64,000 nt of DNA from Rhodamnia argentea (lineage: Eukaryota > Streptophyta > Magnoliopsida > Myrtales > Myrtaceae), in assembly GCF_020921035.1 (NCBI RefSeq), contig NC_063156.1:22492283-22556282 (forward strand), in the 5' to 3' direction. The notes under the pieces were generated by a model. That model worked only from the letters and a program-made list of their open reading frames with translations, was not told where the DNA came from and did not search any database. Of this stretch, positions 1-12,657 are shown one piece after another. The first letter of the stretch is position 1, and every line of letters begins with the position of its first letter. A program made the translations under genes and the position numbers.

Positions 1-2549
1 TTTTTCTTTATTTTTTCTTCACTGTTCTCATGACCGGCGACAATCGTCCGCTTGAAAAAAAAAAAAGACAATGTTACTAAAAAATTTGAAGAAAATATTA
101 TACTATTATTAAAAATTATCCACGTCAACTCCGACCGTGTCATATAGGACAATTAACATCCACGTCAATGATTTCAAGTCGGAAGGACTCGATAGACAAC
201 AAGTGAAAAGATTTAAGATTAGATTAGCAAAATTAAAAGGTTTAAAAATGAATTAGTAAAGTTAAGAAGTTTAAAATTGAATTGACAAAAGTGCATGTTT
301 ATGATTTTTTGGATAATTTGCCTCTTTTCTCGTCTAACCATCTTCCATGTCATCATCATAAGCACAACCACCATTGCCTAAAAGTTTTTATCGAATAACA
401 TAGAGGAATGGCAATGAGATTTCCACGTGTTAAGGAAAGGATGTAATTGACGAGCCTAAAAAAAATGAGGTAATTACACAAATGATTCATGAAATTTGGT
501 TTAATGTATAATGTCATCACTAAATTTATTTTGTTCAATGTGGTCCTTAAACTTTAGCCTAATATGGAATACCATTTTTAAAATTTTAATTTGTTTGATG
601 CGGTCCATAAATTTTTAGCAAATATTCGATTTAGTCCCCGGATTATGATATCTCTGGATTATCTAGTCCAATAACTAAATCAAACATGTTTCAAAATTTT
701 AGGGGTTATATACAATTAGAAGTTCGGAAACGACATTACGGATTGGGTCAAAATTTATAGATTACGGAAGTTCTTTTTATTAGTAACTGCAATTTTTTCT
801 ATAGTTTTTTTCCATATGTAAGGGTGTGCAATTTTGATTAGTACATAGTGGAAGCCGAAATTGAGAGAGTCGTCGTTTCCTTGCCCGCCACGCGATACTT
901 CACTTTATGTTGGTGATTGCCACGTGGTAATTTCTTGATAATTTTTTTTTCTAATGTGGTAATTTCTACGCTTGATGAATAACAATGGTAAATACTATTA
1001 TTGATGCTAAAGTCACCGACATAAAGTGAAAAATAGAGAGAATAAATACATGTAAAAAAATATGTTAAAGAAAAGGAAGAAAGAAAAAAGAAAACAACAG
1101 ATCACCGTCGGAAGTGAGCTGGCTCAAAGGTTGACTTTTCTGGGCTAGGGGCAGGAGTAAATGCGCCCAACTCATCAAGTCAAACACCTCCCTCCCTCTA
1201 AGATCTAAGATCATGCCCGCATTCACTCATCTGTCGGAGACCGGTCCCACGACATGGACACGTGTCGCCTGTAGCGTGGTCCATGTGTGATATCGATCAT
1301 GTGGCTGTCAATTATTGTCATCATTACAAGGTACGGCTCCTTTTATTTTCCTTTGGGTGGGGGCAGCAATTAATTAGATGTCAATGAATCTGGCTAATCC
1401 CAACAAATCCACCTCAATTTTAGACAAACCCTCGCAGTATTAAGATAAAACCCCCTTCCTTCTGTATACAAATGTTCAAAGACTGAAATCTTACGGGAAA
1501 TGTCCGTATGATGACCAGAATCTTATGAAACATGATGAATCGAGATGGCATTTTGTAAAGATATAATTATCTTGATGTTTTCTATTTTCACAATAGTCGG
1601 AACCCACCCTTTAAAATGATTGGCGATCCAACGATCAATAATGATTATTGATGAACTATTCGTGAGACAATCGGCTTCACTCGTCCAACCATTTGTAAAG
1701 CACCCGACAATTTGGCCATCGTAGAACAGCTCGACCAATTTTTATCCGAAGATAGCATTCTTCATACACTTATTAAGCCATCAAACAAAAGAATTTTCAT
1801 ATGCTAGTAGAACTCGATGTTCCCAGCTTCATTGTCCTGACTAGCTAGCGCGGAATGAAGATTGTTAGGACACGCCACATAGATCGGGCCTTTCTCTAAT
1901 AATCTAAGTTCTTAAGACAAAAATGGTGTACATTCGCTTGGGCTATTAAGCCGCGGAGTTACGCAACTTAATCTTTGAAAAAGACGATATGCACTGAATC
2001 GAGTGGAATAAGTACCTCTGATCGGTGTGAATCGATTAATTCTCGTCCCTGAATTAACTTCTAGTCGAAACAATTTCCGAAAACTCATGTCCCAACTTGA
2101 GAAATCCTAAAGGTGAAATTGGTCAATATTTGGAAATCACAAGCGTATGACGCATGCAATGACCGGGACGCATGCCTCGATCGTCCGTGCCTGTATCAAT
2201 TTTTCCGGCCAATAAATGAGAATTGCAACCCCTTTCGTAATCAAGAAAAAGTCACACCTCACATACGTCAACCCGCTCTTTAGATCACCTTCTCGTATGG
2301 TATATTTTAACACAGAGAATAAACGACTTAGATTAATTAAGTGTAATTACGTACGTCAATTGTATTTATGCAGAATTTCAAATATATTCACTTAAACTTT
2401 TGTAGGTCGTCCGCACATTCTTGTAATCGTATGTTTCATAAGCTAAATATGAATGTGTTCGAATGTAGCGGATCTCTAGATTATTATTACGTACTCGGGG
2501 TGACCTACTTGCATAATACAATCATGTCTCGATCCACAAGCTTATTAAC
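1..2549. other. Intergenic, repeat-derived, no gene seen
   Basis: I see no gene here. Bases about 110-322 resemble the interior and right end of the Mutator-type MITE family seen elsewhere in the window (motifs such as AAAAGGTTTA and an end like GGATAATTTGCC), but no duplicated target was found, so the copy is degenerate. Bases about 475-720 belong to a second repeat family, rich in 'aatgtggtccttaaactt'-type phrases, which recurs at 35.2 kb and 42.2 kb. The rest is AT-rich DNA with only short open frames that look random. Confidence 0.6.
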
Positions 2550-2558
2550 ATTTAAATG
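2550..2558. repeat. Left 9-bp target duplication of MITE
   Basis: ATTTAAATG here matches GTTTAAATG at 6912-6920 in 8 of 9 positions. Nine-base duplications are the hallmark of Mutator-type insertion. Confidence 0.75.
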
Positions 2559-2699
2559 GCAAAAAGCACCGAAAAAAATCCTAAATATATTACACTTGTT
2601 CCAATTTAGTCATAAACCTTTTGCATTCATAACAATTTGGTTCAACCGGTCAACTGTGGAAAAAAATTGGTGACATAGATGCTGACCATCCTCCGTGAT

Positions 2700-2707
2700 A
2701 CGGTCAA
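2700..2707. repeat. Left 8-bp target duplication of hAT
   Basis: ACGGTCAA, identical to 6504-6511. Perfect eight-base duplication, as hAT transposases make. Confidence 0.9.
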
Positions 2708-5700
2708 CTATGTTACACGGACTCGCTGTTTGGAAATTTTTTTTCGTGTCGAACACGTGTCCGACACGCTGGGACACGGCCGGACTCTTCTCGGACACGC
2801 GGTCAATGCGTGTCCGAGTCCGGACTCCCGGTCAACTCCGCGGACACGCGAGGGACTCGTGTGTCCGACGTTAAAATAAACAAAACACCCAATTTTGACC
2901 TAATTTCAACTCACCCCTCTCAGCCGCCAGTCTCACCTCTCCCTTTCCCTCTCGCGATTGTCGAGTGTCAATCGGCCTCCATCTCGTGACTCACCACCGT
3001 CGCCGGCTCCCACCACCGGCTTTTGCTCACGCCGGCCTCTCCCTCTACCTCTCGCAACCGTCAACTAGCCTCGCCTTGCCACCTCAATCACACCTCGGCT
3101 CGCTCCTTCAGCTCGCGCCTCGGCTCGCGCATCTGCTCTTGCCACGCCGCCTCAAGGTATCACTCCTCTGCTCCCCCTCCTCTGCTCACGCCTTCGCTTG
3201 AGATAGGGGTTTTGGATCTCCTCTGTTGCGCCGCTGCTCAAGACGGGGGTTTTGGATCTCCCCCTCCTCTGCTCACGCATCTGTTTACCCGCCTTTCATC
3301 TTGGCTCGCGAATCGCGTACGCCCATCTCACTCCCCCACTTAATTTTACTGTTCTATGCTTTTTTGATTCCACCGTTTCTGAAATTGCAATGAAAGCATT
3401 CTGGAGATGGAGAAACTTTCCCTAGAAAGACCCACAAGTACCAATTCTTCGTCGCCTTCGTTGTAGATTTTAGATGATTGATACTGGTACAAGTTTTGTA
3501 CTAATTATTAGCTATTGATTTGCTCCGGATCTACTAATTCCAAAATATACATTGTTCAAAATAGTAGTTGATTATCGGCTCTTGGAATAATTATTGTGAA
3601 CTTTTCTTTTTGTTTTGGTGTTGAGTCCTGTCGGCATTGTTAAGGGGAAAGGGCGCTCGGCGCTTGTGAGGAAGTCCGGCACATAGTCGGATCACTTGAT
3701 AATATGACATACAACTCTTAGCGTTTTTCCTTATTGTATGTTCAACTGGTGTCTTTGTCTTCTGTGCATATCTCTGGCTATGTTTGATGTCTATTTTGGG
3801 GACCAAAACTTATACGTTGAAATTTATAGTCCTTGTAATTGCATTTTTGTAGAGTGATATCAACTTATCAACTTATCAAGCATGGACAGCAGTAGCAATG
3901 AAGATTTAAATAAACCATTGTGGAGGTATATTACTAAGTTGGCTAATCATGGAGATACGAGGGGGAATTGTTCTTGGAAATGCAATTTTTGTGAAAAAGA
4001 TTTTAAGAGTTCATACACGAGAATTAGGGCTCATTTGTTGATGATAAGTAGAAGAGGGATTACAAAATGCGGAAAAGTAGAAAAACAAGATCTTTTGGAG
4101 ATGGAAATATTAGATAAGGAGGTCAATGATAGATTACAGAGTAATGCTCCTAGAAATGTGCCTTTGCCACCTTCTAGTTGTAGTAGTGTGCAAATGGATT
4201 CAACATTTGACTCTAAGAAAAGGAATGGGCAGTGGGAGTGGGAGTGGGAGTGGAGGAGCAATTGAGAAAGCATTCAACATGTCTCAACGGAAATATTTAG
4301 ATCATTTGATTGCTAGGATGTTTTATTCGGTGGGCTTGCCATTTAATCTAGCAAATAACCATTACTTTCATGAAGCTTACACTTATGCCGCTAATCACAA
4401 CATTGCGGGATATGTACCACCGAAATTTAATTTGTTGAGGACTACTTTATTGCAAAAAGAGAAAGCAAATATTGAGAGCTTGTGTACACCAATTAAAAAA
4501 ATGTGGAAGGATAAGGGTGTAAGTATCGTGAGTGATGGATGAAGTGACTTACAAAGGAGGCCACTTATTAACTTTATGGCGGTGTCGGATGGAAATCCTA
4601 TGTTTATAAAATCGGTTGATTGTTCGAATGAAAGGAAGGACATGCATTTCATTTTCAACTTATTGAAAGAAGTAATCATTGAAGTTGGACATGAGAATGT
4701 AGTGCAAGTTATTACGGACAATGCTTCAAATTGTAAGGGCGCGAGACAACTCATTGAACAAGAGTTTTCGTCCATTGTTTGGACACCTTGTGTGGTGCAC
4801 ACGCTTAATCTAGCTTTGAAGAACATTTGTGCCGCAAAGAATGTGGAGGCCAATGAAGTAGCATACGATGAATGTAATTGGATTACAAAGATTGTTGATG
4901 ATGTTATACAAATCAAAAATTTCATCATGAACCATTCGATGAGATTAGCAATATACAACGAGTTTATTCACTTAAAGTTGTTTTCCGTGGCGGATACTTA
5001 TTTTGCATCGATGATTGTGATGCTTAAGAGGTTTAAGTTGATAAAAAATGGTCTTCAAAGCATGGTTATTTGTGAGAAATAGAGTACTTATCGAGATGAT
5101 AATCAAGGGAGGGCTAGGTTTGTCAAGGAAAAAGTGTTGGATGATCTTTGGTGGGATTCAATAGATTACATACTTTCCTTCACGGCTCCGATTTATGACA
5201 TGCTTAGAGTTTGCGACATCGACAAGCCTTGTCTTCACTTGGTTTATGACATGTGAGATTTGATGATTCAAAAAGTGAAGAAAGTTATATATATGCATGA
5301 AGTGAAAAGGCTAGATGAGGAGTCTACGTTTTATGAGGTAGTTCATAAAATTCTTGTGGATCGTTGGACTAGGAACAACACTCCACTTCATTGCTTGGCA
5401 CATGCCTTAAATCCTAAGTAAGTTCTAAACTTATATTATATTGGTTATTCTTTCTTTAACATATTGATATAATGCTCCTCTTACTTATTTATGTTTTGTT
5501 AAATAAGGTATTATAGTGATCAATGGCTCAATGAAGATTCTACTCGAGTTTCTCCACACATGGACTATGAGATCAATGAAGGAAAAAAAAATGTCTTAGG
5601 AAATACTTTTCTAATGAGGATGAGCTCTACAAGGTGAGTGTGGAGTATGCAGATTTTGCATGCAATAGTGGGCGTTTTCAAGACCCTCATTCCATTCGAA

Positions 5701-6503
5701 TCGGTATTTTATGGACCCTAAGATGTGGTGGGTTGAACATGGTGCATGTGCACCTATGCTTCAAAAAATTGCCTTCAAGCTTCTTGCACAACCTTCTTCT
5801 TCATCTTGTGCCGAGAGAAACTGGATTACCTACTCCTTTGTGCAATCGGCAAGAAGACATAGGATGACTCTAAGACGTGCAGAAGATTTGGTTTTCATTC
5901 ATAGCAACCTTCGTCTTCTATCAAGAAAAGACCCACGATATTTAGAAGGAGAGATCAAGATGTGGGATATAGGCGGAGATGCATTTGACACGTTTCAAGA
6001 TGTTGGGGTGCTTGAAGTTGCAAGTCTTTCACTTGATGAGCCCGATATAGAATCCGTTCTTTTGTCGGGAGGAGCGGATAATGTAGATCCATGACTTCTT
6101 GTTATTTTTTATGGTGAAATGAGATTTGTTTTTTGTTTTCCACCTATGGTTAAATGTTAAATTTAAGGTGGAATGTGGATTGCTTTTTTATTCCCCTCCA
6201 CGTTTTATGGACTATTGAAATGAAATGTAGTTGAATTCTTCACATGATGTATTTTTTGATCGCAAGGTATGGTTTTGCTTTGCCTACACATGATATATTC
6301 TGTGAGACCTTTCTAAGGAGGAGATTAATAATAGTTTCGACATCATCATGTATTATTGTTGAAATTATAAAAACAATGATTTATCGTGTATATAAAAAAA
6401 TATACATACAATATAAAACGTGTCCTAGCGTGTCGGAATTTTCTACTTTTTGAGAATTCACGTGTCGGCGTGTCGGGTCGTGTCCCGTGTCCATGTAACA
6501 TAG
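2708..6503 (+). mobile_element. hAT transposon with intact ends
   Basis: The element is 3796 bp. The ends are 18-bp imperfect inverted repeats: CTATGTTACACGGACTCG at the left and, reading in from the right, CTATGTTACATGGACACG (two mismatches). Both flanks carry the perfect 8-bp duplication ACGGTCAA. Subterminal zones (2746-2870 and 6418-6490) are packed with the motif GGACACG/CGTGTCC in both orientations, the typical arrangement of transposase-binding sites in hAT elements. The interior carries a broken BED-finger transposase gene on the plus strand, so this copy cannot supply its own enzyme, but its ends look usable in trans. The clean boundaries suggest a moderately recent insertion. Confidence 0.92.
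3882..6094 (+). pseudogene. hAT transposase, BED zinc finger type (broken)
   Basis: Order of domains seen: a BED zinc finger in the first ~55 codons (C-x2-C, then H in RIRAHL and a final C); a DUF659-like region (around VSDG, LINFMAVSDGNP, ITDNASNCKGA, TPCVVHTLNLAL); and a C-terminal hAT dimerisation segment (MWWVEHG to SSSSCAERNW, 5715-5835). The gene is interrupted by three in-frame stops, TGA at 4540-4542, TAG at 5080-5082 and TGA at 5254-5256. It also has at least three frame changes: just before the GGGAGT repeat near 4215-4230, at the poly-A run 5582-5590, and near 5700. A short intron (about 5419-5507, GTAAGT to AAG) is visible. All three stops lie where relatives normally have tryptophan. 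Clearly non-functional as protein. Confidence 0.9.
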
Positions 6504-6511
6504 ACGGTCAA
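6504..6511. repeat. Right 8-bp target duplication of hAT
   Basis: ACGGTCAA, identical to 2700-2707. Confidence 0.9.
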
Positions 6512-6911
6512 TGCTGACGTGGACAAATCTTATAAATTTTAAATATTTTTTTTTTCATTTTGGCCAATGAGGATTGTGGTCCTCACCTAGGGCATTGCCG
6601 GCCTCTAGCCTCACCGAGACGAGGGCCTCCCTCATCGAATCCGGCGAGGGCTTAGCAGCCCTCACCCGCGGCTAGCGATGGCCTAGGTGAAGGCTGCAAC
6701 TCTTCCCGGGTTAAATACCAAAATACTAGAAAATTATAAAATTTATCCACGTCAGATCGGGTCGTACCACATAGGACATGCGGATTCTATGTGATGAATT
6801 GAATTAACACAAATGCAAAGGTTCATGACTAAATTGGTTAAATTAAAAGGTTTAGAACTGAATTAGTGCCAATCCAATATATTTAAATCTTTTTTTTTTG
6901 TACTTTTTCCC

Positions 6912-6920
6912 GTTTAAATG
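6912..6920. repeat. Right 9-bp target duplication of MITE
   Basis: GTTTAAATG, matching ATTTAAATG at 2550-2558 in 8 of 9 bases. Confidence 0.75.
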
Positions 6921-7312
6921 AATTAACTGCTGCAATCATCTAATGTTTATGCGACACTAAATATTGTGTCGAAACAGAAGATCCTGTTGATAAAGACTTT
7001 AAACCACCGATTAAATTACTCAACCCCCTCTATTTTCTTTCGAAGGTTTGTTGTGGCTAACCACATCACAGAAAAAATTGCTTGCATTTCCTCTCATTGA
7101 TGTGAAAGAACTGAAGTTGATGAAAGCTCATTTCTCTCGTTCTTTCGTTGTTCGATTGTTGGACGTTGGTGTACTGTCGCAAATTGCTCATTTGTCCATT
7201 CTAGTAAGTGGACCAAACTAAAAAAAAAAATTCCTATTGTTCTACAACAAAAAACCATTGGTAAAAGAAACGGCCAATGCCTTTTTTTTTTTTTTAGGTA
7301 ACTGGTTAACTC

Positions 7313-7553
7313 AGAGAAAATTGCCCGAAAATTTCTAAATAAATTACATTTTTGCCAATTTAGTCCTACGCCTTTTAATTTTGACCGGAAATCATTGACG
7401 TAAACGTCAACTGTCCCATGTGACACAATCGGTGCTAAGGTGAATAATTGGAAAAACATAGAAGTGTTTAGGACTCAACTAGCAAAATTAAAATATTTAG
7501 GACTAAATTAGCAAAAGTCCAATAGGTTTAAGGCTTTTTGGACAAATTTTCCC
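7313..7553. mobile_element. Short Mutator-type MITE, 241 bp
   Basis: The left end AGAGAAAATTGCCCG and the right end (read inward) GGGAAAATTTGTCC are inverted and match the termini of the large Mutator-like element at 35301. The middle holds a short palindromic centre (cgtaaacgtcaactg, catgtgacac). Flanks GGTTAACTC and TATTAACTT share 6 of 9 bases, a decayed target duplication at best. Non-coding. Confidence 0.6.
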
Positions 7554-8493
7554 TATTAACTTTCCAAAACGTTCATGAAGTTACCATGTTGTTTTATAGT
7601 AAGTAAATTACTAACATAGGCACTCACTTACATTTGCTTAACTTTTGACTAAAGTTTCGAATTTACTAACTCTCACACAAATTTGCCAACCAAAATTAGT
7701 GGGGCTACGAATTTATATCAGATTGAGTTACCGACCAATATTGGATTACCAACTTTTGCTTAGTGATGTGCAAGTTCTTTTTTTTATTATTGTTTACCAA
7801 CTTTTCTATCGTATGACCAACTTTATTTGTTGTGATTAGCCATTCCTTACAACTGAGTATGACTCAGCCAACTTTTCCTCCACTCAAGCGATGCAAACAT
7901 TCATTTTTAGGAATATATTTTTTATATTTATTTTTCGCGAAACAAACGGAGGCTAAATGCTATGCTTTTTCAACTGAACTCATCGGCTTTTGTGTGAATA
8001 TGAATGAACATGTTTTTGGTCAGTGCTTTCCCCATAGGAGTAGTAGTTCCAATGGATATAAATACAGCGGCGGCAAAATGCAAACTGGCTGGATTAAAAA
8101 CACTTTTGAGAGGGGTATATTTCTGATTATTTGACCTCATTTGACTAGTTAATGAGACAGTGTCTGAAAACATGTAGAAAAAAGAAGAAGAAGAGAGGTC
8201 GAACAAGAAAAACAAGACGGGACTCGTTCGGAGTCATTAATGGGGGAGGAGAGTAAAACTTGTAAAAGTAGGGTTTGAAGATACGTTGCCAGCGAAACCC
8301 ACCTCAAACGAGCGCCACACGGCTTGCGGGAGGCAGGAGAAGAAGAGGTCCAAACCAAAGCTGACCTTTTGCAATCCCCGCAGTAAATGCACTTTGCTGT
8401 CCTCTTTGACTCTTCTTGAACCTCCTCCTGCTCCTCAGTCAGCATCAGGAACAGCCCCCTACGCTTCGCTGAGCTCGTTCTCATCCCCTTCTC
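7554..8493. other. MYB upstream region
   Basis: No gene is evident between the MITE and the MYB promoter. It forms the upstream region of the MYB gene at 8617. I could not assign specific operator sites with confidence. Confidence 0.5.
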
Positions 8494-8501
8494 TATATAT
8501 A
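8494..8501 (+). promoter_or_regulatory. TATA box of the MYB gene
   Basis: TATATATA lies 116 bases before the MYB start codon, which would place the transcription start near 8525 and give a leader of about 90 bases. Confidence 0.6.
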
Positions 8502-8616
8502 CAGGAACCCCACAAACAGACAAGCAAACGCCTTGGCGTTAAGCTACTAAGCTCAAGTTGCCTCATCTGCAGCTGAAACCAAAGGAAACTGCTCGTGCAC
8601 AGGACATCGCAGAGAG

Positions 8617-10262
8617 ATGGGAAGACCACCGTGCTGTGACAAGATTGGAGTGAAGAAAGGGCCATGGACACCAGAAGAAGACATCATGCTGGTGTCTTAC
8701 GTTCAAGAGCATGGACCTGGGAATTGGAGATCTGTTCCTACTAACACAGGTTATTACTCTTACTTTTTTAGAAGAAACAAACACATGGTCCTTCCTTCTT
8801 CTTTTTAATTACCAGTTTTGTTGTTTATTTTCTCTTTGGGGGTTGGGTTCTCTTTTGCTGGTTGGTTGAATCATTAAATTGCTGCAATCAATATATGTCC
8901 TACGCCAGCTGAAGCTAGTTCGAGTGGTGGTGTGTGTCCTCTGGGTTGGTTCTTTCTTTATCTTTTCACCTTTTTCCCTCGATATACTTGAGTCTCTTGC
9001 CCTAATTAATATGGCAGATGTACTGCATGTTCATTCATTCGTATCCATACAATTCTAAGCTTTCCAAGCGTATGTGTGAATCAGGTTTGCTCAGATGCAG
9101 CAAGAGCTGCAGGCTCAGATGGACTAATTACCTCCGTCCCGGTATCAAGCGCGGTAGCTTCACCAATCAAGAGGAAAAGATGATCATCCACCTTCAGGCT
9201 CTTCTTGGTAATAGGTATGTACCCAAAAGGTGTCCATTTCTTTTAGGGTTTCCTTTCAACTCTACTGTGGCTCCACAAAATAGAAAACCGTCTGTTTGCT
9301 AAACAAACACTGTATGTTCCACCGACAGTGTATAGAATAAAACTCTTGTGTTTTTTACATTTATATACGCATAAAGATCTCTTTTTGTGTGTATAACTTT
9401 TTTGGTTTAAAATTTTGATTGTTAACACTAATGATAGAGATTTATTTTTGGTGGCATGGGCAGGTGGGCGGCCATAGCTTCATACCTTCCTCAGAGGACT
9501 GACAATGATATCAAGAACTACTGGAACACCCACTTGAAGAAGAAGCTGAAGAAGCTTCAGGACCAAGCAAGTCCTGATGAAGACGACTGTAACCACCACC
9601 AACAAGGGTTCACTACATCTTCAAACTCCATTCCCAAGGGCCAGTGGGAGAGGAAGCTCCAAACCGACATTCACATGGCCAAACGAGCCCTCTATGAAGC
9701 CTTGTCATTGGACAACCAAGAAAGCTTTTCGAATGAAGCAACAACAGCACTTGGCGATGGCGACGACATTTGCAACAGACCGCCACACCAAGAATCAAGC
9801 TACGCATGGAGCACCAAGAACATCGCGAGATTGCTCGAAGGATGGATGAAGAGCTCGCCGAAACCAGGGAAGACCAAAGCGGAAACCGCTGCCTGCTTCT
9901 CAAATGTTTCTAACAAGATGGCTGCCACTGCAGGTTCGAGCACCAGCGAAGGCGGCGTTACTGGCGTGGCAACCCCAGAGTGCTTCGACTCGCTCTTTAG
10001 CTTCAACTCCTCGAGCTCCGACGCGTCTCAATCTGTGTCGGCAGACGAAAACAATGTCAATTTGACGCCGGAAACGAGCGCGATCTTCCAAGAGGAGAGC
10101 AAGCCGAGCTTGGAGAGCAGTCATAACCATCCAGTGCCAATAAAGTTGATTGAAAAATGGCTGCTTGAGGATGGTTCAGCTCAGGGACTCCAAGATGACT
10201 ACCTCATGAGCATGGCATTAGATGAGGATGTCTTTTTCTCACACCACCTAGATCGAAATTAG
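8617..10262 (+). CDS. R2R3-MYB transcription factor, subgroup 1 (MYB60/MYB30-like)
   Basis: Three exons, 8617-8749, 9085-9214 and 9464-10262, joined by GT-AG introns, give 353 residues. The start MGRPPCCDK is the standard opening of this family. R2 spans about residues 14-61 and R3 about 67-112, with the regular tryptophans, the [21 protein letters not shown] linker region and [19 protein letters not shown]. The intron positions (after residues 44 and 87) are those conserved in R2R3-MYBs. Beyond the DNA-binding part are subgroup-1 motifs: [18 protein letters not shown], a [13 protein letters not shown] segment and a C-terminal IEKWLL acidic patch. In Arabidopsis this subgroup (MYB30, 31, 60, 94, 96) controls stomatal opening, cuticular wax and defence cell death. 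R3 wording ([12 protein letters not shown]) favours MYB60, but MYB60 and MYB30/96 cannot be separated firmly by eye. Nuclear DNA-binding regulator. No defect is seen. Confidence 0.95.
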
Positions 10263-12657
10263 GGAAGCGACCAATTCTTGCATGGACAAGGTCCAGTTGA
10301 ATGGAAACTCCAGGTTTAATCATGTTCCAGTGATTGATCCGGATCGCCGTGGACCGGGTCTATGCAAGAATTTGGCTAGTTAGACAGACTCTTTGTTTGT
10401 CTTTTCTGTGTAGCATATATAGGTCCCAAGCTGTTGTAGCCCAAAACTGAGGTAAATATTCCCTTTCTAGGAGAAGAAGGAAGCAAAGTGTGCAAAATTG
10501 ATGTGTAATGTGATTCTGTCTACTTATTATCAACAGGAGAAACATAAATACGTGCTTTCACGTGTGATTATTACATGCTCTCTTTCTCTTACACATAGGT
10601 TCGTTTTGATAAAACTGAAAAAAAAAAAAAAAAAGGTGCTGAAAATATGAGTACCGACTACCGAAATGAAATTAAAAGTTGTTTGATATGGAAACGCAAC
10701 CACACATTTCTATTTGTGCCTACTGGAAATGGAATATTGAGAACTATTAGAAGGTTTTGACAGAATGATTGGTGACATTTTCATTTCGATTGAATATTCT
10801 ACCGCTCAACCAATGAAGTAAGTTCTTTATTGCGCGTCACCATAAATGATTTTTCCACTCAAAACAATCAATTAAGTTGCGTGTCGTTACGGGTCTTCAA
10901 AGGTGCATTTTCTTTTTAACAAATAGAAGAGTGTTAGGATGAGTCGGGATCTACCTCACCCGCTGCTAAATTGAGCCCTAAACCTTCTTTTTTTTTTACG
11001 TTTAGCCAATTGAAGTCATCCAGACAATTTTGATTGAAAATTACTGACATGGATACCAGCAGTCCTATATGGCAAGGCCGGCGTTGACGTGGGTAATTTT
11101 TTTTTATAATATTAGTTAATATATTTTTGAATTTTTTTATTTATTATTTTCTTCTGTTTTCCTTCTTTATTTTTTCCTTTTTCCCTCAATTGGCCACTGC
11201 CGGGCCTCGTTGATGGCCGGCAAAGGTCGTCGGCCTCGGGCGAGGGCCGCTCGAGAAGTGTCTGAGTATTGGACACACCCTTAATTCAATAATGAAATTA
11301 AGCCTCGCTTCTATATTACTATGTCTCCCTCGACATGGGTTCGAGGAAAAAGGCAAAAGAGAAAAGAAAAGGAAGTGACATTAATCGGTGGCTTGAACTT
11401 AGGACATTATGTAAGAAGTGAACGTGACATGAAAACAATTATGGCCCGACTCATATGACCAGAACTTGGGTACATCTACAACGAGTCAAGGCAAGGAAAC
11501 AAATGACTAACGACTAGGGTTCCTAATCCTCCTTTGAAACTTGGTGCCACGCAATACCTCCATGCGTCCTTGATCCACACTTCTTACGATCAATTGCTCA
11601 CCTACATCGATCTCCCTGTGGATTCATTAGCTAGGGTTTTCCCTGTCATTTCCACTCCCTATCGACCTCTCTGCCAGGGGAAAAATTAATAAATTTCCAC
11701 ATATTTGCCTTTGCAAAAGTGGCATGTTTTGGGGGAGAGGACCTTTAAAAAATCAGAACTTGACTATGACATAGTGTCGTCGCTATTAATTCTCGATCTT
11801 CCCACCAAAGTATGGTCTCTATTAGCATTTCCCCTGTCGGTAGGGGAAGCCGAAAGCCAGCTCCGAGTTGATTATCGCCTGTGGTTTTTTAGATTCATTT
11901 CACGGGAAATCGATAACTTGAAAATTTTTTCCGTTTTCGTTCATAGAATGGCTGTGCATATCGCCTAAAGAAATTAGCGAAAGAGACGTATTTCCGTTAT
12001 CGACATCAAGCGATGCCTGCAGATTTTCATCGACGATGGATCAGGCTTCTCTCGATCCGTCCTTGTGAACGGCATGAGAGATCATCGCTAGAACAACTTT
12101 GAAACAAACCCTCCAAGCTTGTCGACAACGTCACTATTTTTCTCGGTGATTTTTATTTTTTTTATAAAGAAAAAATTAGCCAGGTGAACATAGGGGATTT
12201 AGATTCATTAATTGAGTCATGAGACCAAAACCTAACTTAATGGTCGATTTATTGTGTAATTATTTTAATGTGCAATTGCATACGGTCTTACTCTGAAACA
12301 GCTTCTCGTGACATTTGTCAACCATGCCCATCTGACTGCGCACATAGAGTTCAAGTTGTCCTGCCTGACAAGCAAAATAGCCCTTGGGAATATGCAAAGA
12401 TGATGCCTTTAATGCGAAAACATGTGAAAAGGGCTTTGAGTCCAAAGTTCTTAATGCCTGGATCATGCACACCTTTGCGTGTTTAGCTCGACTTGGGCAA
12501 TAATGGCATCCAAAAGAAGGAAGGGAAAAAAAAAAATGAAGACTTCTAGCTAGGTACGCATTACGACGAATACTTACCTTTGTCTAATTCAAGGGTGAAT
12601 CGAGCTATTACTATAAACTCTTGAACCTTTAATTATGTACATCTCACGTGAATCTTC
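10263..12657. other. MYB 3' region and gene-free DNA
   Basis: 10263-10560 is probably the MYB 3' untranslated region. A poly-A run sits at 10618-10635. About 10970-11255 is a truncated Mutator-type MITE half, with 'gccctaaacc' phrases, 'ggcgttgacgtggg' and the GC-rich core tggccactgccgggcctcg; its other end is missing. The remainder to 12657 shows no gene, only short random open frames. Confidence 0.55.
12653..12657. repeat. Left target duplication of copia element
   Basis: TCTTC, repeated at 16319-16323 directly beyond the other LTR. Five-base duplications are typical of LTR retrotransposons. Confidence 0.8.

Larger units (their letters stand above)
2559..6911. mobile_element. Mutator-type MITE interrupted by a hAT element
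   Basis: This non-autonomous element was about 549 bp before a 3.8-kb hAT copy landed in it. Its two ends are inverted (GCAAAAAGCACC at the left; GGGAAAAAGTAC reading in from the right), and it carries 'taaaccttttaattt'-type phrases in opposite orientations at the two sides. The 9-bp flanks match at 8 of 9 bases. The interior right of the hAT insertion (6540-6720) holds a GC-rich core (gccggcctctagcctcacc and similar) also seen near 11.2, 29.0 and 60.5 kb. It has no coding capacity of its own. The ends resemble those of the autonomous Mutator-like element at 35301-42205. Confidence 0.75.

Noticed and set aside
4395-4958. 187-codon minus-strand frame
   Set aside because: Antisense of the hAT transposase; no domain of its own.
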